Shown here one piece after another: positions 57,492 to 64,000 of a DNA stretch of 64,000 nt (its first letter is position 1; each line of letters starts with the position of its first letter). The translations under genes and the position numbers were made by a program. A model generated the notes under the pieces. It did not search any database and was not told the origin of the DNA. It was given only the letters and a program-made list of their open reading frames with translations. The DNA lies in the NCBI RefSeq assembly GCF_009857595.1, contig NZ_WWCU01000001.1, forward strand, positions 62,001 to 126,000, written 5' to 3'. Source of the stretch: Pseudoduganella aquatica (GTDB taxonomy: Bacteria; Pseudomonadota; Gammaproteobacteria; Burkholderiales; Burkholderiaceae_D).

Positions 57492-59002
57492 CAGCGTATC
57501 ACCTGACGCCAGTCCTGCTCGAATTCATGCACGAGGGACTGCGTGTTGAGGCGGTTGGGCTCCATCTTCAGTGGCTTCATATCCGGCGGGAAGATGAACA
57601 TTTCGCGCGTGGTGTCCGCGTTCAGGTAGCGCATTGGCAGCTTGTAGGAAGTGGGTGGCATGTATTCCAGCTGCGGCGACGCCAGGATGAAGCCCCATTC
57701 GCCGAACGAAGGAACGTAGGCGTGGTAAGGGTGGGTTGCGAGACCCACCTCGTTCAGCGTGGAATTGACGGTCCAGTAGGCATGCGGCGCGAAGAACGGC
57801 GAGGTGGACTGCACCACCACCAGGCCCTTGGCCGCCAGGTGCTTCTTGACCAGGCCGTAGAAGGGCACCGAGTACAGCTTGCCCAGCGCGAAGCTGGATG
57901 GATCGGGGAAGTCGATGATGACGGCGTCGAACATCTCGGTGGAGTTCTGCAGCCACACCGCCGCGTCGGCGTTGATGACGCGGGCGCGCTTGTCGCGGAA
58001 GGAGCCGCCGTTCAGTTTCACCAGCTCCTCGCGCGTGGTGAAGGCGCCCGTCATGGCCGGGTCCAGGTCCACCACGGTGGCCTGCTCCACGTTGGGGTAG
58101 CGCAGGATTTCGCGCAGCGCCAGGCCGTCGCCGCCGCCCAGCACCAGCACGCGCCTGGCCCATGGCAGCGCCTCCATCACCGGGTGCACCAGGGCCTCGT
58201 GGTAGCGGTACTCGTCGCGCGAGGAGAATTGCAGGTTGCCGTTGATGTAGAGGCGCAGATCGTCCTTCCAGCGCGTGATGACCAGGCGCTGGTAGGGCGT
58301 GGTGGTGGAGTAGACGATTTCGTCGCCGAACAGGCCGTGCTCGCCCCAGTGCGTCATGCGGTCCGCCGAGGCGAAGCCGAACAGCAGCACGCACATCACC
58401 ACGGAGGCCCGCAGCACGCGGCCGGTGACGTTGGCCAGCTCCGCGCGGAACACGTAGATGGTCCACAAGCCCACGCCCACATTGAGCATGCCGAACAGGA
58501 AGCCGGTGCGCACCAGCCCCAGGTAAGGCGCCAGCACCAGCGGGAACAGCAGCGACACGGCCAGCGCGCCCAGGTAGTCGAAGGTCAGCACGCGGCTGAC
58601 CAGTTCACTGAATTCGGTATTGCGCTCGTTCAGCGCGCGCATCACCAGCGGCACTTCCATGCCCACCATGCAGCCGATCATGAACACGGTGGTGTACAGC
58701 AGGCCCCGGAACGGCGCGGTCATCCACGAGAAGGTGAGGAACAGCAGCGCGGCCGAGACGCCGCCGATCAGGCCCACGGCCAGTTCGATGTCGACGAAGC
58801 GCGCCAGCACGTCCTCGTCCTTCACGTATTTGGACAGGTGGGCGCCCACGCCCATGGCAAACAGATAGCAGCCGATGATGGTGGAGAATTGCAGGATGGA
58901 GTCGCCCAGCAGATAGCTGGACAGCGCGCCGGCGATCAGTTCGTAAGCCAGGCCGCAGGATGCCACCACGAAGACGGACAGGATCAGAATCTTTTTTGTC
59001 AT
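57491..59002 (-). CDS. Membrane-embedded polyamine aminopropyltransferase (spermidine synthase-like)
   Basis: A 503-residue protein. Residues 1-210 form about seven membrane helices; 215-500 are a spermidine-synthase fold: Y-Q-R-L-V-I-T near 237, Y-H-E-A-L-V-H-P at 267-274, AdoMet-type G-G-G-D-G at 289-293, V-V-D-L-D-P, and I-I-D-F-P-D-P-S-S. It would transfer aminopropyl from decarboxylated AdoMet to an amine acceptor at the membrane. It overlaps the FAD protein gene at TGATG and diverges from the DUF350 gene with 61 bp between starts. AdoMet decarboxylase is encoded in the facing operon. Confidence 0.92.
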   Translation of the reverse strand: MTKKILILSVFVVASCGLAYELIAGALSSYLLGDSILQFSTIIGCYLFAMGVGAHLSKYVKDEDVLARFVDIELAVGLIGGVSAALLFLTFSWMTAPFRGLLYTTVFMIGCMVGMEVPLVMRALNERNTEFSELVSRVLTFDYLGALAVSLLFPLVLAPYLGLVRTGFLFGMLNVGVGLWTIYVFRAELANVTGRVLRASVVMCVLLFGFASADRMTHWGEHGLFGDEIVYSTTTPYQRLVITRWKDDLRLYINGNLQFSSRDEYRYHEALVHPVMEALPWARRVLVLGGGDGLALREILRYPNVEQATVVDLDPAMTGAFTTREELVKLNGGSFRDKRARVINADAAVWLQNSTEMFDAVIIDFPDPSSFALGKLYSVPFYGLVKKHLAAKGLVVVQSTSPFFAPHAYWTVNSTLNEVGLATHPYHAYVPSFGEWGFILASPQLEYMPPTSYKLPMRYLNADTTREMFIFPPDMKPLKMEPNRLNTQSLVHEFEQDWRQVIR

Positions 59003-59063
59003 GTGGGTGCGAATGTCTTATGATGAACAATTATCAGGATAGCCACTTTAACCGAGGATCGCC

Positions 59064-59450
59064 GTGCCGCCCATCCTAAACTATGTGATACACCTGTTTT
59101 TGGCCGCTTTGCTGCTGGTGATGTTCTTTATGATCTACACCCGCCTCACGCCCTACAACGAGGTGCTGCTGATACGGCAGGGGAACAACGCGGCGGCGCT
59201 GTCGCTGGGCGGCGCGCTGCTCGGCTTCTCGATGACCATCGCTTCCAGCCTGCTGCACACGGCGGACTACCAGCAGTTTTTCCTGTGGGCCTTTGGCGCC
59301 ATGGTGGTACAGATCCTGGCGTACTTCTGCACCACGCGCGCGCTGCGCATGGCGCAAGACCATATTGAATCGGGCAACACCGCGTTTGGCGGCCTGCTGG
59401 GCGCCATCTCGCTGTCCATCGGCGCCATCAACGCCGCCTGCATTTCCTGA
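59064..59450 (+). CDS. DUF350 domain-containing membrane protein
   Basis: A 128-residue inner-membrane protein with four hydrophobic helices: F-L-A-A-L-L-L-V-M-F-F-M-I-Y-T, L-G-G-A-L-L-G-F-S-M-T-I-A-S and G-A-I-S-L-S-I-G-A-I-N-A-A-C near the C-terminus. This is DUF350 (YjfL-like), usually one or two four-helix units. The start is GTG with GAGGA upstream. First gene of the plus-strand half of the polyamine module. No reaction is known for the family. Confidence 0.9.
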   Translation: MPPILNYVIHLFLAALLLVMFFMIYTRLTPYNEVLLIRQGNNAAALSLGGALLGFSMTIASSLLHTADYQQFFLWAFGAMVVQILAYFCTTRALRMAQDHIESGNTAFGGLLGAISLSIGAINAACIS

Positions 59451-59474
59451 CACCGCACTTTAAGGACGACTATC

Positions 59475-60524
59475 ATGGGCCTCGGCAGCTTTATCAAGAA
59501 GCAGTTTATCGACGTTCTGCAATGGACGGAAGACACGGAGGGCGTGCTGGCCTGGCGCTTCCCCATGACGGACATGGAGATCCAGAACGGCGGCGTGCTG
59601 GTGGTGCGCGAATCGCAGGTGGCGGTGTTCGTCAACGAAGGCCAGATCGCCGACGTGTTCGGCCCCGGCACCCACACGCTGACCACGCAGACCCTGCCCC
59701 TGCTGACCAACCTGAAAAACTGGGACAAGCTGTTCGACTCGCCGTTCAAGTCGGACGTGTACTTCTTCAGCACCCGCGTACAGACCGGGCGCAAGTGGGG
59801 CACGCAGCAGCCCATCACCATCCGCGACAAGGATTTCGACATGATACGGGTGCGCGCCTTCGGCATGTATTCGTACCGCGTGGCCGACCCGCGCAAGTTC
59901 TACACCGAATTGAGCGGCACCCGAGAGGAATATACGCGCGACAACGTGGAAGAGCAGCTGCGCGGCATCCTGATGGCCACCATGGCCAGCTCGCTGGGCG
60001 GCGCCAAGGTGGCCTTCCTGGACATGGCCGCCAACCAGGCGCTGATGGCGCAGGAAGTGCGCGGCGACCTGGCCGACGCCTTCGCGCGCTACGGCATAGG
60101 CCTGGATGAATTCAACGTGGCCAGCGTGAGCCTGCCGGAGGAACTGCAAGCCGCGCTGGACGAGCGCATCTCGGCCGGCATGAAGGGCGGCCTGAGCGCG
60201 GACAAGCTGAGCGGCTTCACGAAGTTCCAGACCGCCACCGCCATTCCGCTGGCGGCGCAGAACGAAGGCGGCATCGCCGGCACAGGCGCAGGGCTGGGGA
60301 TGGGCGTGATGCTGGGCCAGGCCATGGGACAGGCGGTCGGTTCCACGCTGGCGCCGGCAAGCTCGCATCCCGCAACGGCGGCTGCACCGGCCGCCGCAGC
60401 GCCGGCCGAAGACGGCATCGAAGCGCGCCTGGAAAAACTCAAAGGCCTGCTGGACAAAGGCCTGATCTCGGCCGCCGACTACGACAGCGCCAAGTCCGAG
60501 CTGCTCAAGAAACTGATAGGCTAA
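59475..60524 (+). CDS. SPFH domain protein with C-terminal SHOCT segment (YdjI-like)
   Basis: A 349-residue protein. Residues about 20-230 form an SPFH/band-7-like domain (virion core protein type, G-V-L-V-V-R-E-S-Q-V-A-V-F, F-G-P-G-T-H-T-L, D-M-I-R-V-R-A-F-G). A Gly/Ala/Pro-rich linker follows, and residues 312-349 are a SHOCT motif (L-K-G-L-L-D-K-G-L-I-S-A-A-D-Y). YdjI of B. subtilis is related and helps place PspA at the membrane. The first 15 residues (M-G-L-G-S-F-I-K-K-Q-F-I-D-V-L) lack a signal. It is 24 bp after the DUF350 gene. Confidence 0.88.
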   Translation: MGLGSFIKKQFIDVLQWTEDTEGVLAWRFPMTDMEIQNGGVLVVRESQVAVFVNEGQIADVFGPGTHTLTTQTLPLLTNLKNWDKLFDSPFKSDVYFFSTRVQTGRKWGTQQPITIRDKDFDMIRVRAFGMYSYRVADPRKFYTELSGTREEYTRDNVEEQLRGILMATMASSLGGAKVAFLDMAANQALMAQEVRGDLADAFARYGIGLDEFNVASVSLPEELQAALDERISAGMKGGLSADKLSGFTKFQTATAIPLAAQNEGGIAGTGAGLGMGVMLGQAMGQAVGSTLAPASSHPATAAAPAAAAPAEDGIEARLEKLKGLLDKGLISAADYDSAKSELLKKLIG

Positions 60525-60534
60525 GACCGCGTAC

Positions 60535-62001
60535 ATGCAAATCGTTTCCTGTCCCAGCTGCGGCGCGGAAGTCAAATTCCGCTCGCACGCCTCGGTCATG
60601 GCCGTGTGCGAGTACTGCAATACCCGCGTGCTGAAGGATGCGGACGCGGTCAAGGACCTGGGCAAGATCTCCTCCGTGCTGGAGGACTATTCGCCGCTGC
60701 AGATCGGCACCTCCGGGGTGCTCGGCGGACGCGCGTTCAGCGTGATCGGCCGCATCCAGCTGCGCTATTCGGCCGGCATGTGGAACGAGTGGTATCTGCT
60801 GTTCGACGACGGCGCCACCTCCTGGCTGGGCGATTCGTCCGGCCTGTACACCGTCACCACGGCGCGCGAAACGCCGCCGCCGCTGCCCGCCTTCGGCGAC
60901 CTGCAGGCGGGCGAGATGGTGCGCGTGGGCGGCGAACGGCTGATGGTGTCCGAGGTACGCGTGGCCGACTGCATAGGCGGCCAGGGCGAATTGCCTTTCA
61001 AAGTGGGCGAAGGCTGGCAGGCCAGGGTGGCCGACTTCCGGCGCGGCGCCAGCTTCGTCACGCTCGATTATTCGGACGGCGACGAGCCCGTGGTGTACAC
61101 CGGCGTGTCGGTCACGCTGGAGGCCATGCAATGCCAGCTGCTGCGCGACGAGGACCAGATCGAGCGCAGCGCCGGGCGCTATCGCGGCAAGCTGTCCGCG
61201 CTGGACTGCCCTGCCTGCGGCAACGCCATCAACTACCTGCCCGGCCAGACCGCCAACCTGCTGTGCCCCGCCTGCCATGCGCAGATCGACGCGGCCAGCC
61301 CCAAGGCGCAGGTGCTGGCGGCCGGCGAACAGGTGGACGCCATGCGCCCCACCCTGCCGCTGGGCGCCGAGGCCGACATCAACAAGCAGCGCTACCGCGT
61401 GATCGGCTTCATGCTGCGCGAGGACGACGAGGGCGCGCGCTGGACCGAGTACCTGATCTCCAATCCGCGCGCGGGATTCAGCTGGCTGGTGGAAACCGAC
61501 GAAGGCTGGTGGCGCGCCGGCGTGCTGCCCGAGTGGCCGGCGTGGGAGCGCACCAGCGCGGACAGCGTGGTGCTGGACAAGGTTACCTTCGACAAGCTGT
61601 ACGACTACGGCGCCACCGTGGTGTACGCGGCGGGCGCCTTCAACTGGCGCGTGCAGGTGGGCGACCATACCCATGTATACGAATTTGAACGCGGCCAGAC
61701 CCGGCTGGCGGCGGAACTGACGGGCGAGGAGCTGACCTGGTCGCGCTCGACCCGCGTGGCCAACGACCAGATCAACGCCTGGTTCGGGCTCAAGACCAAA
61801 GGCAAACCGCCCGGCGCGCCGCCGCAAAAAGGCCGCTATGCCAGCGCCGCCAAAAAATTCATCATGGTGATGCTGGCCGTGAACGCCATTCCGCTGCTGG
61901 TGAACTTCGGCGGTTCGCTGGTCTTCAACCTGCTCGGCGCGCTGGCCATCTACCTGCCGGCGCTGTTCCTGGACTCCATCGATAAAGGGGACAAGTCTTG
62001 A
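60535..62001 (+). CDS. Zinc-ribbon/DUF4178 membrane protein
   Basis: A 488-residue protein. Two zinc ribbons are seen: C6-x2-C9 with C25-x2-C28 and C225-x2-C228 with C244-x2-C247. Each is followed by a DUF4178-type beta domain (about 54-200 and 265-420). The last 50 residues hold two hydrophobic segments (V-M-L-A-V-N-A-I-P-L-L, L-L-G-A-L-A-I-Y-L-P-A-L-F), so the protein is membrane-anchored with the soluble part likely cytoplasmic. The duplicated ribbon-DUF4178 unit suggests internal duplication. Its stop overlaps the TTG start of the small lipoprotein-like gene (TTGA). Confidence 0.88.
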   Translation: MQIVSCPSCGAEVKFRSHASVMAVCEYCNTRVLKDADAVKDLGKISSVLEDYSPLQIGTSGVLGGRAFSVIGRIQLRYSAGMWNEWYLLFDDGATSWLGDSSGLYTVTTARETPPPLPAFGDLQAGEMVRVGGERLMVSEVRVADCIGGQGELPFKVGEGWQARVADFRRGASFVTLDYSDGDEPVVYTGVSVTLEAMQCQLLRDEDQIERSAGRYRGKLSALDCPACGNAINYLPGQTANLLCPACHAQIDAASPKAQVLAAGEQVDAMRPTLPLGAEADINKQRYRVIGFMLREDDEGARWTEYLISNPRAGFSWLVETDEGWWRAGVLPEWPAWERTSADSVVLDKVTFDKLYDYGATVVYAAGAFNWRVQVGDHTHVYEFERGQTRLAAELTGEELTWSRSTRVANDQINAWFGLKTKGKPPGAPPQKGRYASAAKKFIMVMLAVNAIPLLVNFGGSLVFNLLGALAIYLPALFLDSIDKGDKS

Positions 62002-62177
62002 ACCGCTATCTGGTTTACGCACTGGTGGTGTTCACCATGACCAGCTGCAGCAGCTGGGCGCGCATGTTCGGCTCGTCGAGTTCGGGCTACAGCGGCGGCT
62101 CGGGCTGGAGTTCGCACACGGGCGGCGGCGGCGGCAGCTACGGCGGCGGCTCGGGCGGTGGCGGAGGCCACAAGTGA
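61998..62177 (+). CDS. Small Gly/Ser-rich lipoprotein-like protein, 59 aa
   Basis: A short frame from TTG 61998 to TGA 62177. N-terminus M-N-R-Y-L-V-Y-A-L-V-V-F-T-M-T-S-C: a helix ended by Cys17, a weak lipobox (MTSC). The rest is nearly all Gly, Ser and His with G-G-G-G-G-S-Y-G-G-G-S. The start overlaps the DUF4178 stop and the end overlaps the AdoMet decarboxylase start, which strongly supports a translated gene in the operon. Similar Gly-rich C-termini occur in TPM-like proteins, but no family is recognised. Confidence 0.65.
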   Translation: MNRYLVYALVVFTMTSCSSWARMFGSSSSGYSGGSGWSSHTGGGGGSYGGGSGGGGGHK

Positions 62178-62554
62178 GCGAAGCCGATCCACAGGCGGTC
62201 CACCTCGCGGCCGGCAGCCATTTGCTGGCAGACCTGTCCGGCATCGAGGCCAGCCGCCTGGGCGACTGCGACGAGCTGGAAGCGCTGCTGCGCTCTGCCG
62301 CGGCGGCGGCCGGCGCGCGCGTGCTGCACAGCCATTTCCACGGTTTCGGCGCCGGCATGGGCGTAACCGGGGTGGTTTTACTCGCCGAATCCCACATTTC
62401 CATCCATACCTGGCCGGAAAACGGCTTCGCGGCAGTGGATATCTTCATGTGCGGCGCCAGCCAGCCGCGCAAGGCGCTGGACGTGATCCAGGCGGCGCTG
62501 GCCCCGCATTCCTGCGTGCTGCACACGGTGCGCCGCGCCGCCGCGCCCGAATAA
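62174..62554 (+). CDS. speD: S-adenosylmethionine decarboxylase proenzyme
   Basis: A 126-residue class 1B (SpeH-type) AdoMet decarboxylase, which self-cleaves to form a pyruvoyl group. Cleavage is between E72 and S73 in E-S-H-I-S-I-H-T-W-P-E; H78 and C93 (F-M-C-G) complete the site. It provides decarboxylated AdoMet to the aminopropyltransferase. The GTG start overlaps the small-gene stop (GTGA). There is no speE of the soluble type in the window; its partner is the membrane enzyme of the facing operon. Confidence 0.93.
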   Translation: MSEADPQAVHLAAGSHLLADLSGIEASRLGDCDELEALLRSAAAAAGARVLHSHFHGFGAGMGVTGVVLLAESHISIHTWPENGFAAVDIFMCGASQPRKALDVIQAALAPHSCVLHTVRRAAAPE

Positions 62555-62610
62555 CAATCGGTTTTAAATAAAATGCAATAATAGGCCTTTTTTTCCACTA
62601 GGAAACTCAA

Positions 62611-64000
62611 ATGGCCTATCAATTCTGGACTGCGGCAGCTACCGCAGCGCTCCTGCTGAGCGCCTGCGGCGGCGGCACGTCCGATACCGCCGAGGCCCCG
62701 GCCGCCAGGCAGCGCCTGGGCGGCGCCGTGGCCGGCACGGCGGCGGCCAGCACGCTGAGCATCTACGGTCCCAGCACCAATTACAGCATCACGCAGCAAA
62801 ATGGCGTCTACACGGTGACCCACCTGGCCGGTGCCGAGCCGGTACGCACGCTGGCGGACGGCAGCCGCATCCAGTTCAGCGACACCAGCATCGCGCTCGA
62901 CACGGGCGGTATACCGGGCCAGGTGTACCGCATCTACCAGGCTGCGTTCAACCGCACGCCGGACGCCGCCGGCCTGGGCTACTGGATGAGCCAGATGGAC
63001 CAGGGCGCCAGCCAGATCGACGTGGCTTCGGCCTTCATCCGCAGCGGCGAATTCATCGCGCTGTACGGCGCCGATCCCGACCCGCAAACCCTGGTCTCCA
63101 AGATCTATTTCAACGTGCTGCACCGCGCCCCGGAAAAGGCCGGCCTCGACTACTGGGTCGGCGTGCTGCTGGCGGGCGCCGCGCGCGGCGACGTGCTGTC
63201 GGCCATCGCGCAGAGCAAGGAGAACCAGGACCTGCTGGCGCCCGCCATGGCGAACGGCATCCGCTACACCGCCTCCTATCCGGCCAGCATCTCGCTGCTG
63301 GCCGGCGACGGCGTGTCGGCGGGCGACGAGGACGGCGCGCTGGGTTCGGCGCGCTTCATCGGCCTGACGGCGCTGGGCGCCGATGCGGCCGGCAATATCG
63401 CCTTCATCGACGGCAACCGCATCCGCAAGCTCAGCGCGCAAGGCCAGATCACCACGGTGGCCGGAAACACCAGCCGGGGCTTTGCCGACGGCACCGGCAG
63501 CGCCGCCAGCTTCTCCGTTCCGTCCGACGTGGAACTGGACGCGGCGGGCAATATGTACGTCAGCGACACGCAGAACAAGGCCATCCGCAAGATCACGCCG
63601 GCCGGCGTGGTCACCACCCTGGCCGGCGGCGTGGCCGCGGCCCAGCCGGTGGACGGCCCGGCCGCCCAGGCGCGCTTCACCAGCCCGGGGGCGATGGAAG
63701 TGACGCCGGACGGCACGGTATTCGTGCTGTCCGGACACGCGCTGCGCAAAATCACGCCGCAGGGCGTGGTCTCCACGCTGGCCGGCAGCGAGCTTGAGAC
63801 CGGCAGCAGCGACGGCCAGGGCAGCGCCGCGCGCTTCTCCACCCCGAAAGGCCTGGCGCTGGACAGCGCCGGCAATATCTACGTGGCCGACGCCGGCAAC
63901 TACACGATACGCAAGGTCACGCCGGCGGGCTTGGTCAGCACCATACTCGGCCTGGCGGGCGCGCGCGGCCGCACCGACGGCAGCCGCAGCGACGCGCGCC
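62611..64000 (+). CDS. DUF4214 and NHL-repeat lipoprotein (partial, open at window end)
   Basis: The frame runs from ATG 62611 (AGGAAA upstream) past the end of the window, at least 463 residues. The signal ends in a lipobox L-L-L-S-A-C (Cys19), so it is a lipoprotein. Residues about 103-215 match DUF4214 (Y-R-I-Y-Q-A-A-F-N-R-T-P-D, I-R-S-G-E-F). After that there are at least four NHL-type blades with D-x-A-G-N-I/M-Y-V-x-D patterns (about 335, 430), expected to form a propeller. The domain pair suggests a surface or polysaccharide-linked role. The 3' end is missing. Confidence 0.88.
   Translation, partial: MAYQFWTAAATAALLLSACGGGTSDTAEAPAARQRLGGAVAGTAAASTLSIYGPSTNYSITQQNGVYTVTHLAGAEPVRTLADGSRIQFSDTSIALDTGGIPGQVYRIYQAAFNRTPDAAGLGYWMSQMDQGASQIDVASAFIRSGEFIALYGADPDPQTLVSKIYFNVLHRAPEKAGLDYWVGVLLAGAARGDVLSAIAQSKENQDLLAPAMANGIRYTASYPASISLLAGDGVSAGDEDGALGSARFIGLTALGADAAGNIAFIDGNRIRKLSAQGQITTVAGNTSRGFADGTGSAASFSVPSDVELDAAGNMYVSDTQNKAIRKITPAGVVTTLAGGVAAAQPVDGPAAQARFTSPGAMEVTPDGTVFVLSGHALRKITPQGVVSTLAGSELETGSSDGQGSAARFSTPKGLALDSAGNIYVADAGNYTIRKVTPAGLVSTILGLAGARGRTDGSRSDAR

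Overview
The window is chromosomal DNA from a high-GC betaproteobacterium, most likely an Oxalobacteraceae member of the Massilia/Duganella/Pseudoduganella type. This rests on gene content and order (argB, tRNA-Thr, pyrimidine 5'-nucleotidase and slmA together; a fused PabB-PabC; a PHB-depolymerase-type esterase), on GC-rich codon use and on dense 1-4 bp start/stop overlaps. I see no insertion sequence, prophage, integrase or CRISPR array. No stretch over 300 bp lacks a gene; the longest gaps are 9996-10237, 3465-3667 and 50576-50742.

Layout. 1-10.8 kb: housekeeping and poorly known genes (rarD 3' end, DUF5710, ettA, an outer-membrane barrel, alkB-type dioxygenase, DUF2520/DUF924 pair, MgtC-like protein, aminopeptidase P, an orphan HigA-type regulator). 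10.8-20.2 kb: a Crp/Fnr-type regulator divergent from a long operon holding an acyl-CoA ligase, a complete Liv-type ABC importer, a YjbR-type protein and a PaaK-like CoA ligase, probably for uptake and CoA activation of an organic acid. 20.2-28.7 kb: hpt, a winged-helix protein with a degenerate nucleotidyltransferase domain, a TacA/TacT toxin-antitoxin pair, a nitronate-monooxygenase-like flavoprotein, MBL hydrolase, a CopG-type regulator with a PHA-depolymerase-like esterase, and an ECF sigma/anti-sigma set. 28.7-34.3 kb: argB, tRNA-Thr(GGT), TraB/GumN protein, pyrimidine 5'-nucleotidase, slmA, pabBC. 34.4-41.4 kb: FitA/VapC-type toxin-antitoxin pair, a GlxA/FtrA-type regulator facing a rhodanese, lipase-like hydrolase, glutathione peroxidase, succinate-semialdehyde dehydrogenase, PPK2.

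41.4-55.8 kb is a galactoside utilisation locus on the minus strand. A GH35 beta-galactosidase and a TonB-dependent receptor lie upstream of a nine-gene run: dgoD, dgoK, dgoA, SMP-30 lactonase, araF-, araG- and araH-like sugar importer genes, an SDR dehydrogenase and a GbpR-like LysR regulator. Together these can take up galactose or arabinose and degrade galactose by the De Ley-Doudoroff route to pyruvate and glyceraldehyde 3-phosphate. Tandem LysR-type sites sit in front of dgoD. REP-like palindromes flank the operon's start and interrupt it before the SDR gene.

55.9-62.6 kb is the most unusual region. A Tat-exported FAD amine-oxidase-like protein and a membrane-embedded aminopropyltransferase diverge from DUF350, SPFH-SHOCT, zinc-ribbon/DUF4178, a 59-codon Gly/Ser-rich lipoprotein-like gene and AdoMet decarboxylase. 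I read it as a membrane-associated polyamine module of unknown purpose. The window ends inside a DUF4214/NHL-repeat lipoprotein.
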